Assembly (NCBI RefSeq): GCF_033568475.1
Contig: NC_133123.1
Coordinates: 63,123,522 to 63,187,521, forward strand
Reading direction: 5' to 3'
Source: Henckelia pumila
Taxonomy: Eukaryota; Streptophyta; Magnoliopsida; Lamiales; Gesneriaceae
Length of the DNA stretch: 64,000 nt
Position numbers and translations under genes: made by a program. Shown here piece by piece: positions 44,823-56,605 of the stretch. Every line of letters begins with the position of its first letter. The first letter of the stretch is position 1. The notes beneath the pieces are model-generated. The model was not told where the DNA came from. It did no database searches and saw nothing but the letters and a program-made list of their open reading frames with translations.

Positions 44823-44925
44823 AGTCCTCACTATGGAACTATCATATATTTCTTTCTTTTGGTATCGATGTAGCGTTGTAATATTTGATGCAATCAAATT
44901 AGTTTACTTTCACTTAAAAAAAATT
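44823..44925 (+). pseudogene. RNase H-like domain remnant, continuation
   Basis: Joined to 35519 after removal of the LTR element and one AGTCC, the frame continues TMELSYISFFWYRCS, matching the end of RVT_3-type domains (usually a Phe-x-x-V-x-R-x-x-N pattern). It stops soon after. Confidence 0.45.
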
Positions 44926-47900
44926 TCAATATATAATTGTCTATATTAGTACCCATACTTTTGAATAATATGCCCTATCTTTCATATAATTGAATTGTCT
45001 CATTGAGATGTTTATTTCTAAAAAGTTTGTTATCTCTCCTAATTGAAGCATGATTTGTAATCATTGGTTCGAATTTTATTTGCCTAAAAAAACTTCACTA
45101 AATTTTCTTATTTAACTCGATATGGAATTTATAAACTCTTCTACATGTTAATTCTACCTTACTTTTATTATCTCCTACTTTTATGCACTAAAATTTTAAT
45201 TTAACATATTGAAGAGTAATACAACTCAAAAGACTTTGAATGAACTATTGATAGATAAAATGATAAAAGAGTAAAACCAAGCCTATGAAATTGAAGGATG
45301 GAAAGAAAACTTTTCAACAGGTAATGATGGGGTTAAGTTTAACAAATTTCAGTTTTGCAACAAAAGTAGCTATTGCAAATTAACTTGGTTGTATTTAATT
45401 CAGAGATTTAATGATTTTTAGTGACTTTTTTAAAAGATAGATTTTTGTGTAATTGATTAGCTAACTGAGCTAACAGCAGGATATATTAACAAGTTAAATA
45501 GCCAGCCTATCTCTTAATCGTACGCTTACGAGCATATCTTAGTTCCATCTCGTGGGAGTCCATCTTCCTTCCCGTTTGTTTAAGTTTGAGTTCCCTTCGG
45601 GAGGTGGGGTAGGCAAGTTTGAGGTGGGCAAGTGAGCTCTCCCGGCCGGTCTCCTAGGGTCTAAGACAGGGAGTTAGTAAGTTTTCAAGGAGAGGCGGCA
45701 AGTTAACAAGCCAGTTTCTTTCACCAATCCTGTGAGCTAGCTCCTTTCTTTCTTCCAGTGTGTTTTGTTGACATTCATATGATATCACAGATTTTCAAAC
45801 AGGTTTTTATGAACTCTTTTACAGATTTACAAACATATTTCTATGTACTCTGATAGATTTTTTGCAAGATTTTTGTAGACATTTGTAAATATTTAATGGA
45901 ATTATATGAACTTTATATATTTAATTATACTTTATTATTATTAAAATTTTAAAACATGTCATTGTATTAAATCAGGAACCTTATGTTTGAATTTATAATA
46001 TATATCTTCATGTAAAAAAATATTTTAAAATATTATTTACAATTGTGTAAATATATTTTTTGAATAAAATATGATAGTTTACAACATAATCGAAAACGAA
46101 AAAAAAAAATCATTCAAAGAGTTAACAAAAAATTTATATATTAAAAAATTTACTATGGCTTTCAATTTTATGTGCTAACAAAATTTTATAATTTTTGTAA
46201 TAATTTTATTTAAAAACTAACTATTATATTTTTTTTGATTTGAAACTATTGTAAAAGATTAGTGACTTAAGAAAACACTAGTGCCTTGTTCGGCCAAAAA
46301 AGGAAAAAAATTCAATGATAAAAGATAATTAAATAGTGAAAATATAAAAATATATTTTTGAAGGTAGGAGAGAGGGAGATAGATAGGAGAGGATAGATAC
46401 ACGCAAGAGAGAAAAAGAAAGATAAAGAGAAAGAGAAAGAAATAGAGATAGAGATAGAGATAAAGATAGAAAAAGAGAAAATTTGTACGTGAATTATAAG
46501 TTTTAAAAATCCATCCAAATTTTTGGGTTGTATCAAAGAAAATTTTTGATTATTTATAGTTTTACTTTATGTTTAAATTTTTGTATGTTAATAAATTCAA
46601 TAGAGTTATTAAAAGTCTATTCAAATTTTGAATACCTATAAAATTTTATAAAATTTTTAAAAGTTAAGGTCAATACCACTTGACTTTTTAAAACATTCGA
46701 AAAATCTATTTTAAATAATGTTAGACTTTTATAGAGAATACAAAATTCTGGATTGAACAGCTGTGAATTTTTAAAATCTATTAAAAGTAATCAAATCTTT
46801 TATATTGAATATGCTTTTAAAATAATACGACGTGTTCACTTATCTAGTAACCTTCATATAGAACAAGTATTACTACATCAAAGAAAGCGTCAAGTAAATT
46901 GAAAATAAATCATCCCCATGTAAAAGGCTTGCGGGAATTGTTACAGGTATGTTACCAAAAAGCCTGGTGTATTTAATTGCACAAATTGTGTTAAAGATCA
47001 ATATAAAAATAGTCATAAGGTACTCACCTATGCTAAACTATATATTCTTAATCAAAAACATTTAATTATTGTGTATACATTCTTACAATTGATTTTTTCA
47101 GGTACCGAATAACAATAATCTTCCAAGATAAAAGTGAAACGACCTAAGTGACATTGTTTCAAGAGGTTGCAGTGTTATTTATTGGTTGTTCTATTGAGAA
47201 ATACATTGACACGCACTATTATAAGTTAATTTAAAATATTCATTCAAATATTTTTATATTTATCTTATAGTATTTCCAATAATTACATATTTTATATTGT
47301 AGCAACCAAGTACACTGGAGCAAAAAATTATTTTTTTATCACCCAAGAAAAAAAGATCACAAGTTTCTTTTCAAATTAGACAATTTCGTCTCATATAAGA
47401 ATGCGACACTATCAATAATTGGGGATGATTTCGAGAAACATAACAATTAAAGAGAAACATTATAAATAATAAGAAACCAAAGACTCATAACATCATTGAA
47501 ATACAAACTGGTGATAATATAAGAATAAGCGCAAACAAAACGGCAAAACCTCTTAACGAAAATTAAAATCAGTCATCTCCAAACAAAAATATCACAATTC
47601 TCAAATATTCAAGATGATGAAAAGATTGTTGATTTTAATAGAAGACTGAAAAAAGTTAAACAAAATAACAATATATACATGACCCAAAAGTGAAAATTAA
47701 GCGAGAAAAGAATTAATAATGTTTTTTAATATTGAGAATTTAGAATCAACACCATGTTTTTTTTATTCAAGCTTCAATGGACAATGAAAATTTTACTTTC
47801 CCAAATAAACCTACATAAATATTTAATTTTCATTAACTCTTTATAAAGTTCGTCTTTCCATATCATATAACACGTGCAACGTCACACTTATTAGTTAAAA

Positions 47901-50206
47901 AAATTTAAAAAAAAATGAAGACGCTTAAACGCACACGATGGAACTCTTATCAACAACTACTATTTACATGACAAGGAAGTCAAATAATTTGAACTTCCAA
48001 ATATAATTTTTTAAATCTTAGACGAGACACGAATTCATCAACAACTTGATCTTCAACGATTCTCTCCAATTTACAAACTTCAAAGTGCCTGAATTGTCTA
48101 CCATTATTCACAAAAATTCTTACGAAACAATATAATGAGTTAATTTCATGAGACATATCTCTTATTTGAATTATCCATGTTGGCTCAAAAAAAAATTATC
48201 CATTAAAAATTATTATTTTTTGTGTCAAATACTATTTTTTATAGTAAATATGAATAAAATTGACTCATTTTACAAATAAAGATACGTAAAAACGTCTAAC
48301 AACATAAACTACTCAGCATTATTTTGGTTGTTAATCATGTCAAGGATCATATCAACTGCCCTAAGAAGTAAAAACTCAAAACTTGAACTTTACCATGTTG
48401 AAATGACTAATGAGTTTTGAGCTGTTTGATTACCATTAAACTAGATTTCGGATTTGAGTTTAAAATAATAATAATCGTTGAACTGATTTGACTCCCAAAT
48501 AGCATGAACCCCAAGTAGCACAAATTACTCCCTACACTTCGCTAAAACATGCCCTACGGATATACTATCGATCCCACAGAATCTAGCCACCATCGTAACG
48601 AACCTGGATGCGATCACGATCTACGCAAACTCGAAGGAACAATTAGAGTCAGATCAATGGCCGATTAATGGCATCCCAAAACAAATTGTTTCTGCACTGT
48701 GTTCGAAAGTTTTCACACTCGTGAAAGAAGATCACGTGATTGTATCACGAAATTGTGTATGGCTTAAAAATAAACAAATTTGTCCAAAGACAAAAGTCCT
48801 GGACAACTGGCATGGAACGTGTGTACAATTAGAAAAACAACTCACACATGGAACACCTTTACTTTAATAGTGCCACGATTTATAACATTATTGATAAGTA
48901 CAAATGATGATGCAAGATACATTCTACACCAATTTCACCATATTTAAAAAGGTAAAGCAAATATTTTACTTAAAAAACACAAAGGTCAAGCAAATAAATG
49001 TTTAGTGCTTGTGCGACGAATCCACACAGATACTGCAACTTTACAACAAAGAAATGCATAGAGATCTGCTAATAATAGTATTATTAATCAACCACCAAAA
49101 GCATACCACATGATACCAATCTTGACAAAGATGCAGCAACAAACAAATTATAGCCAAGAACATGCTCTAGTCCAACTTATTTCAAACTTAGACACAAGCT
49201 CATTTTCTTGACTGAAAATTCATAGAAGTTATCTATGTACCATTAAAGCAGGCGATCTAACAATTCAATGAATCTTGCTTCAACGTAATTACTCATTCGA
49301 CAACACAAATGATGAATATTACCACCAATTTTCGTTCAAAATTCACACACCCCATATCTCAAATGTCCAGATAAAGTCCAGCGATTCAAAAATATCATTG
49401 AATTTCAACTAGAATAGCGAAAAGCTGATTAAAAAAAAAATCTTACTCTATCACAGATAGACTAAAAACATCAATTTGAGTGGGAGTATCACGTTAAATG
49501 ACAATGTACACAAATAACAGCTTGCATCATATGAACAAGACAACAAGAATAGTTTCACATCATCTTGGTATTTATTACAGGCTGTCTTAAATACTCAGAG
49601 GATTAAGGACCACAAATGGCCCTCCAAGAATCCCGTAATTGAAAGATACTGAGTCATTCGGCTAGCTATGTCACATGCCTTGTCCACTCAATGACTTACT
49701 TGTATAAAACTAAAAGACAATCTACAAACAGTCAAAAGCAAGTGCCTAATATTAACTAAGAAAAGAAAAACAGGCAAACAAATACAAAGAAACAAATGAA
49801 TGCAAGCAATATACTACAATCTGAAACAGCTAAAGCTATTGAAAAAAATCAGTCAAGATGATGCAAGATTCCCATTGATACAAGCTTGATTTTAGCATCT
49901 ATCTTAATGGCTTAAAAACAGATGAATTTCCTAGCACTTTTCTCAAAGAAGATAATGAAGGATTAATCCAATGGCAATAACATGATCCAAGATTTTCCAA
50001 CTTGGAGAATAACTCAGATAAAAGCAGACTTGATTATCTATAAAAGCAAGCAAATTACTCCAAAAATCCATAAAGCTGTTAAATTTGAAGTCCCATGAGA
50101 AACAAGATAATTAAAAGGTAATGGCATATAAAAAGAAACACCAGCAGCAAGAAGTGAAGTCTGATCCCGGCCGAGTAATCTTGGTCGAATTACATGACAA
50201 TATCTC
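44926..50206. other. AT-rich intergenic region
   Basis: No gene is supported. A comparatively GC-rich patch at about 45525-45765 has a texture (TCTCCCGGCCGGTCTCCTAG) unlike its surroundings and may be organelle-derived. A purine-rich low-complexity tract (AGAGAAAGA and GAGATA units) spans 46362-46482. The sequence around 46275-46830 has MITE-like AT-rich texture, but no matching ends or duplication were found. 48490-50160 is unremarkable and probably includes the 3' flank of SMT2. Confidence 0.5.
46362..46482 (+). repeat. Purine-rich low-complexity tract
   Basis: Runs of GAGA, AAAGAGA and GAGATA units with almost no pyrimidine on this strand except T in GATA. The minus-strand ORF here is only a Phe/Ser/Ile-rich translation of the tract. 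Confidence 0.8.
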
Positions 50207-51298
50207 CTAATCCGAACTGGAACCGGGCTTAGTGTCGGGCTTTCTGCAGAGAATCATATGCATCGGAGTGAAAATCCCAGTCTCCCCACCTCGAGTAAGG
50301 TAATCAGCGGTAACAAACAGCATCTCGTGCACATCAACCACACCTTTAGGCGCAATCCCTATCCACGCAAGCACGGTAACAAGAATGTGGTTCCTCCAGT
50401 ACGCAAGCCGACCCATTTTCAGGCGGGTCCACCATGGATTAGCCGGCGGCTTAGCTAAATCCTTCTCCTTGATCACTTCGAAACCCACCCTTTTCGCCAC
50501 TTGGGCTATATCGCTGTAATTTCTCAGACCCGGCAACGCGTCTCCCCTCTCGATCCCTTGGATGACCTCCACGTGTTCCGGGTTGTCTCCGTGGTACAAC
50601 TCTGTGGTAACCCATTCATACGAGACGTACAAGGATCCGGGTTTCAAAACCCTGTAGATCTCGCTGTACACCTCTTCGAGCTTCGGCGCATGACACGTCG
50701 CTTCAATGGAATATGCCCCATCGAAGCTGTTTTCCTCGAACGGCATCTGGAGGAAATTCCCGCACACCACCTCACACTGCTTGTCAAGCCCGGCCTTTTT
50801 GTTATGCATCCGGGCCCGTTTCACCTGGTACTCATTTATGGTGATACCCACAACATTCGCCCCGGAATGGCTCGCAATCGCACGCATCGGGCCCCCGACT
50901 CCGCAACCCGCGTCCAGAATCCTGGCCCCGGGCTTGACATTCAATAGATCCACCGCCATCTCCTCGTGAACACGGGTGGCTTCGCGGTGCGATTTCCCAG
51001 GAATCGAAGGCGAAAAGTGGAAAGACTGTCCCCAACCCCATTCGTAGATATCCGTGACCAGATTGTAGAAGGTGTCCACAAAAGCTGGAACCTTTTCCAC
51101 CGTCTCGATCTCCTTAGGTTGGCGAAAGAAAGACCAGTATTGCTTGTAATTGTCCTGGACCTTTTCCTTGGCAATGGAGCCGCCGGAGAGGTGCACCGCC
51201 CGCTTGCCTTTCTGCTCCGCCGAGCCGAGAATGCAAACGAACCAGTACAAGCCGCCGGCTATGAGAGAGGCGGTGCAGAATAGAGAGAAAGAATCCAT
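50207..51298 (-). CDS. SMT2: 24-methylenesterol C-methyltransferase (SMT2 type)
   Basis: This enzyme uses S-adenosylmethionine for the second methylation of the sterol side chain at C-24. It converts 24-methylenelophenol to 24-ethylidenelophenol and so sets the ratio of 24-ethyl sterols (sitosterol) to 24-methyl sterols. The start is the ATG at 51296-51298 (MDSFSLF), which matches SMT2 N-termini; the frame upstream has only TTG. The protein has 363 residues, the usual length. Residues 5-25 are a hydrophobic membrane anchor, as expected for an ER enzyme. YEWGWGQSFHFSPSIPG (85-101) is a conserved sterol methyltransferase block. SAM motif I is LDAGCGVGG (128-136). EATCHAP (199-205) and YEWVTTELY (227-235) follow, then a C-terminal sterol methyltransferase domain (about 290-355). 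The ORF is uninterrupted and intronless, as in Arabidopsis SMT2. SMT2 rather than SMT1 is judged from the N-terminus and overall wording. Confidence 0.95.
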   Translation of the reverse strand: MDSFSLFCTASLIAGGLYWFVCILGSAEQKGKRAVHLSGGSIAKEKVQDNYKQYWSFFRQPKEIETVEKVPAFVDTFYNLVTDIYEWGWGQSFHFSPSIPGKSHREATRVHEEMAVDLLNVKPGARILDAGCGVGGPMRAIASHSGANVVGITINEYQVKRARMHNKKAGLDKQCEVVCGNFLQMPFEENSFDGAYSIEATCHAPKLEEVYSEIYRVLKPGSLYVSYEWVTTELYHGDNPEHVEVIQGIERGDALPGLRNYSDIAQVAKRVGFEVIKEKDLAKPPANPWWTRLKMGRLAYWRNHILVTVLAWIGIAPKGVVDVHEMLFVTADYLTRGGETGIFTPMHMILCRKPDTKPGSSSD

Positions 51299-51503
51299 GG
51301 ATGGCAACAAAGTTTTGGGGAGATTTCAGAAAAAGTGAACCATTTTGCGAAATGGGCAGTGAAGCTTTATTCAGCAGCAGGGTTGTCCAGTTTCTATTAT
51401 CTGCGACCTGTGCAATGCTCCGCTGCTATTCCACTCAATCAATTTTTCGACACGTCATCAACGAAAATAAAACCATCTTTTTAAAAAATCAAGTCGAGGA
51501 ACT

Positions 51504-51511
51504 GTTTTATA
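51504..51511 (-). promoter_or_regulatory. Candidate TATA box of SMT2
   Basis: On the minus strand ATTATAAAAC lies about 210 bases upstream of the start codon. A TGACGTG element (bZIP-type core) lies nearer the gene, around 51451-51457. Both are position-based guesses. Confidence 0.35.
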
Positions 51512-53089
51512 ATGACGGCAATCAAAATTCTAATATTTTGATATTGACACAATAATTAAATAATCCAGAAAAAAAAATAAAAGGAATGCTTTTAATTTCT
51601 AGTGGAAAGACCTTAGGGTTTCATTTGAACTAGAAATAATATGTCAATCACACAAAAATTGTATTTTTTTTAGTCTATCTGTAATCTTCTATACATTTAT
51701 CTAATATAAATATTGTTTACAAGCTACCACATTCTCGTAGAGCTTATGCGATATACATTAGAAAAAAGATGATTACGACTTATTTTTATTTAAAAATATA
51801 TCGAAAGATAGTGAATTATAAATAATGTTTTTTTTTTCTTTTTAAGTAAGATAAAAGAATGACATTTAAATAGAAGATGTATTGCCTGTCCCCTCATGAT
51901 CATGTGAACCAGATATTTGATTTGAATTACAAAATTAGGTTCCTAAAAAGATCTATATATAAATTTATAATTGTATTTTTAGATATAATTAGATATAAAA
52001 AATGGTAATAAATAACTTGTCGTGAATACAATTAAGTATCAACAATAGCTGTCAAATGAAATATTAAATCAAGGGGCTAACGTTGTGGGATTCCATTTTT
52101 GAAAACAAAGTTTTATGATATTCATTCCACATGCCCACTGGTTTCTTGATCTTCATTTGTAGATCTAAAATAATAATGCTAGTCTCATTTTTATTTTTGT
52201 TTTTTTTGTTTTTGCAGATCTAAAATTTTAAATTTAAAGTTTCTATGGTACACCTTTGTGCATGTATCTCGTGGTAAAAAAGAAGAAGAAGAGAACATTA
52301 ATTAAATGTAGTGAAATGGTTAACTAAAGATATTCTACTTTGTGTGGCAATTGTGATTTCGGGCCTCAAAGAAAGAAAGATAATAATTTTTCAATAATTA
52401 AAGCGATAATTGGACCCTTATATCTGATATATGAACTAAAAAAAGTTTTTATTTAAAGTATGTATGCATAAGACAACGTTTCAAAATTCAAATTCAAGAC
52501 GTGTTAAAAATACCATTTTATGAGGGAAATTTCAAGTTATTAATAGGTACTACCTAAATCAGGATGCAACCAAGAAGTTTCTCGAAAGAGGATAGAGAGT
52601 TAGATATCATAAATATGTGTGTATAAAATCATTCATAACACCAATTAAAGTATAATAACTAAATATGAATATTCTTTTTAATATCAAAGTTAAAATATCA
52701 TTAAAAAATATATTCATCTTCTATTCAATTAATATATTAGGACTAATTTGGTTGGAGTATCGACAAAGAGTAACAAAAATTAAATATAATAAAAATGATT
52801 GAATACAATTTATTTTCACTCCTCAAACGTGTGTCACCAGTTAATGCAAGAGATATGTGGATGATGTTTTATTATTTTATTATATGTAAAAATTAGGATT
52901 CACGTCAAAATTTAAGAGATGACAATTGTCTTCCCTTGCCTCTATGTGGCGCTACCCCTAGCCTCAATGATATATTTACAAGTTAATATTTATTTATTAA
53001 TAAATGTAAGATTTACTAAAAAAATAATGGATTTTACATGTATGAATAAATTTCTATACTTAGATGTATTTCGGGGAAAAACATTCTAC
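51512..53089. other. Intergenic region upstream of SMT2
   Basis: AT-rich sequence with short homopolymer runs and a small GAA microsatellite near 52280. I see no gene, RNA or element boundary in it apart from the Harbinger-like end at 53090. Confidence 0.5.
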
Positions 53090-53339
53090 GAGCAACTCCA
53101 ACACCATTTTGGCACAGCAAAATCAATCTAACGAGGGCGCCAAATTTGAATTATTAGTTTTGTTTATAATTATAAATAATAATTTAATATTTATTTTATT
53201 GTTTCAATAATTAAATATTCAAAAAAATTAATTATAATTAATTATTTAATTTTATAGATAAATATTTATTTAACATATTTTATATTTATTTATTAATATT
53301 AAATAATTAAGGAATGATTTATAAATAATATAATTGTGT

Positions 53340-53500
53340 AATGAAAATGAAAATACTTAAAATAAAAATGAAAATTGAAATACATAATGAAATATAAATG
53401 CAAATTGAAATACATAATTGAAACACACATACAAATTGAAATGCAAATGTAAATTGAAACACATAATTCAAATGCAAGTACAAATACAAAAATTGGAACA
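53340..53500 (-). repeat. Degenerate short tandem repeat (AAATTGAAATACATAAT-type)
   Basis: Units of roughly 20-30 bp containing AAATTGAAA and ACATAAT repeat irregularly. The minus-strand ORFs here (Ile/Phe/Cys-rich) are products of the repeat. Confidence 0.6.
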
Positions 53501-53569
53501 AAAACACATTTAAAAGATAAACAAATTAGATAATCAATAATATGATAAATTAGATCCAGATCCTCCAAT

Positions 53570-54604
53570 ATCACCCAAATATTTTTCAAACGTGTCAGCA
53601 TCTTGTTGCTGAGATGTTTGTTTTTTTTTTTGCTCAATTTTTCCTCGTTCCATTAAAAAATTTCACGCATTTCTGGATCTCCAATTGTGCTCAAATTCCT
53701 ATACAAAACTTTATTCTTCTCTTGAAGGGCAGCCAATGCCAATTCTTGTTGTCGAGTTTCAACTTTTTTTGCTGATTTTCTAATTTTAATTTATCATTTT
53801 GCAGCTCAAGTATTAGATCATAATTTTATTGAAGATCATCGGATCCCTTTTCTATTACATTAATAAGATTGTGATGTCCTTGTTTCATCCTAGATAATAA
53901 TTCCGAAATGTTGTCATCTTTTTTATTTTTATTTAATTTTGCTTTTTTAACTCCAAAAGATCGCTAAGATGAAGTGCCGCCTGCATTTTCATCACTACTT
54001 AAATTAATTGAAAAGAAATGTATTCCATGAGAACCTGATATTGGAGTCTCTGGTGTCTGAGTTTCTGGCTGTAACGAATCTAAGCATGGACATTAATTTT
54101 AGGTACTGGGATCGATGGATGGATGTCACTAGAAAATATTTCAAGATCTTTCATAATAGGTCATACATGATTGAATTTGAATCTTTCACTATAATTAATT
54201 AGGATCTTGCATGCATAGATATTTTGCTCTATTCAACTACATAAAAATACTCAACTCGTATAAAATTTTAAATTAGTAAAGCAAATAATCTAAAAAAATA
54301 CTCACAATATCCTCGTCAGATGCACCACTTGGTTTGAGAGTTTCGATTTGGTGAATGCATCTCCTTTATCTTCCAACTTGACAGAATATAACTTTCACGC
54401 GACATTGTAGTGATATTTTGTTACGCTTTTGTAGGGTGTTTGGTTTGGTGGTGTTGTAAGCTTCTTCGACACGAGTCTAGACTCTAGAATTGGTCTTTGG
54501 ATTGATTGATACCTATGATATGATTTTGTATTATGTCAATATACATTTGACATAGAATCAGGTCTGCTTCAATGATGTAAGAAGCAATTCTAGCATTGGA
54601 TGCC
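53570..54604 (-). pseudogene. Harbinger ORF1-like protein (Myb/trihelix with NAM-associated C-terminus)
   Basis: It starts MASNARIASYIIEADLILCQ at about 54604. Downstream, in shifting frames, come AYNTTKPNTLQKRNKISLQC and HQIETLKPSGASDEDIV, the pattern of the GT-like DNA-binding domain. After an apparent intron the C-terminal part reads SSDENAGGTSS, KAKLNKNKKDDNISELLSRM and RQQELALAALQEKNKVLYRN with STIGDPEMREI. This resembles the 'no apical meristem-associated' domain proteins encoded by PIF/Harbinger elements. Several frameshifts and stops are present, so it is a relic. In active elements this protein binds the DNA and brings in the transposase (family knowledge). Confidence 0.6.
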
Positions 54605-54689
54605 ATTGGCTTGCTTGGAAGAGATAATAAGATTGAATTTTTTAGGTTTGATGATTTAATGATCTGGATATAGTTATTTATACTGAAAA

Positions 54690-54841
54690 GACGATAAGAT
54701 TGTAATCTCGTCAAACGGTCAAGATTACATGTAATATGATCCAGCGGTCCTTTTGTATATAAGATTGTAATATAATCCAACAATGAAGATAAGATGGAAA
54801 TATAATCCAATAGTTCTTATGTAGACATGAATATAATCCAT
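54690..54841 (+). repeat. Tandem array between Harbinger genes, left part
   Basis: Degenerate units with AATATAATCCAAC and RATCCAGCGG, matching the clean array at 62940-63465. The LTR element 54842-62939 with its TCCAT duplication (54837-54841 and 62940-62944) splits the array. Confidence 0.6.
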
Positions 54842-56465
54842 TGATAAGTGCAATTTATACACTTAATTTATATATAATTTGACTTGGCTTTTGTGATGTA
54901 TCGAGTGGATATTATGTGTATTTGTTGTTATTTTTGTGAGATGCAAGGATATTATGTGTATTTGTTGTAATTTACGGTGTTTTGAAGCTTCTGTCAAAAT
55001 TTCAGCTCGATCCAACGGCTAGATTGTGAGATATGAATTTTTGAAAATTATCGCGCGCTGTAGAAACCATCTATGCGAGAATGAAAAATGCAGCAGTAGC
55101 GCCTCTGCGCAAAAATAAGCGCATCTGCGCTAGTTCTTGGACAAAGATGAGAAAAAAATAGAGCAGAAGCGCCAAATGCTGAGCAGAAGCGTTGAGGTGA
55201 GAATCTTAAAGAAAAGTAAGAGCGCTTCTGCGCCAAAAATGAAGGCTTCTGCGTTAAAAGGCAGAAACTTGAGAAAAAAGGGAAAGCCTCTGCACAAGAT
55301 TATGCGCTTCTGCGTGGTGTGAAGGAAGAAGAAAAGCGTTTCTGCGCGGAATCTCACGCTTCTGCGTGTCTGCACAATTTTGAAAAAAAAAATCAGATTT
55401 TTGAAAATTTCAAACTCTAGATCATGTGATCGTGGGCTTTTATGCACTTATATAAAAGGAGATTTTGATATACAATATAGGGAATCAGCCGCACAAAGAA
55501 GCCGCATACTTGAAAAATCACAACACACGCACAACACAGAGAAATTGGAGAGCTTGATCGTGAGATTTAGATAGGAACAAAGGCTTAGGAAATCTGTGCA
55601 AAACGTGATGAGATTCAATAACAAAGACGAAGATCGATCGACCGGACACGGCATCGTATATTCGGATTTGTTTTCTTTCTTTCGAACTTATTTTATTATT
55701 GATTTGATGTCTAGAATTGAAAACATGTTTTGTGTTTATAAAAATTTGATCATGAACTAAATTTTATTAGTCTCGAGAGACGATGGAACTTGGTGTAGAC
55801 AATTTTTATAACTGTTAATTTTATTTGATTGAATTCCACTAGATTAATTATTTTTTTCTAGTATTGATTGTCTTTTCAATTAATTGATCACTAATTAAAT
55901 TTTTATATTTATTTGAAATCGATGCTTGGGAGAGGAAATTTTGAATAGGACATTAGAAATTATAATATTAATTTTTTATATAGCTCGGGAGAGTATATAT
56001 AACGTTAACGGAGCTTTTGAAAAGAACATTGTTTTTCATATATCATTAAGCCTAGATTTTTAATAGGGATATTGAAATCGAATCTTATTTGATACAATTT
56101 ATTTGTTTTTTGGGAGAGGAAAATAATATAATTAAGTGTTTTTGGCTATTAACTGAATAGAATTCATAAAAATAATTTCATTTGAAGTAGTTTTTGTCGA
56201 AACCAGGTGAAATCAAAACCTCTAGACCATTTCTCTCATTGATATTTATTTGAATTGAAGTGCGTGGTTTGCTAAATTTGCTAAAATTTATTATTTATTT
56301 AAGTTTGAAAACCAAAACTCTTATTTAATTTTCTGAATAAAGTCTAGATTATTTTAATTACAAGTACTAAATAATTTTCACTATTACTCCTCGTGGGAAC
56401 GATACTTTACTTATTCTATATTAAAACTTGGCACTCGTGCGCTTGTGAGCGTAAATTTCGCAACA
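54842..56465 (+). repeat. 5' LTR of gag-protease element
   Basis: 1624 bp, TGATAAGTGCAATTT to CGCAACA. Ten or so GCGCWTCTGCGC-type motifs lie at 55095-55375 in both orientations (AGCGCTTCTGCGCC, AGCAGAAGCGCC, CACGCTTCTGCGTG). A TATA box (TATAAAAG) follows at 55451-55458. Confidence 0.88.
55451..55458 (+). promoter_or_regulatory. TATA box of gag-protease element 5' LTR
   Basis: TATAAAAG lies about 75 bases after the motif array. The 3' LTR has the same box at 60791-60798. Confidence 0.7.
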
Positions 56466-56471
56466 AGTTTT

Positions 56472-56489
56472 TGGCGCCGTTGCCGGAGA
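56472..56489 (+). other. tRNA-Asp primer-binding site
   Basis: TGGCGCCGTTGCCGGAGA differs at one position from the Athila-type site. It starts 6 bases past the LTR end. Confidence 0.88.
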
Positions 56490-56605
56490 GTAAATTGTTT
56501 ATTTTATTTTAGTCTTGTTACCAATTAGTCTAGATTTTAATTTAGAGTTTTTCTTATTTTAATTTTAGTTACTGATTGATTTCTACTTATTCTGAATTGC
56601 AGTTT

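Noticed and set aside
46312..46536. 74-codon minus-strand ORF rich in Ile, Ser and Phe
   Set aside because: Translation of the purine-rich low-complexity tract.
46275..46830. MITE-like AT-rich segment beginning near GTGCCTTGTTCGGCC
   Set aside because: No matching inverted end or target duplication could be found by reading.
50501..51283. Long ORFs antisense to SMT2
   Set aside because: Shadows of the conserved, GC-richer coding frame. No domain or start evidence.
51299..51310. Longer SMT2 frame starting four codons earlier
   Set aside because: The upstream codon is TTG, and the ATG at 51296-51298 gives the N-terminus typical of SMT2.
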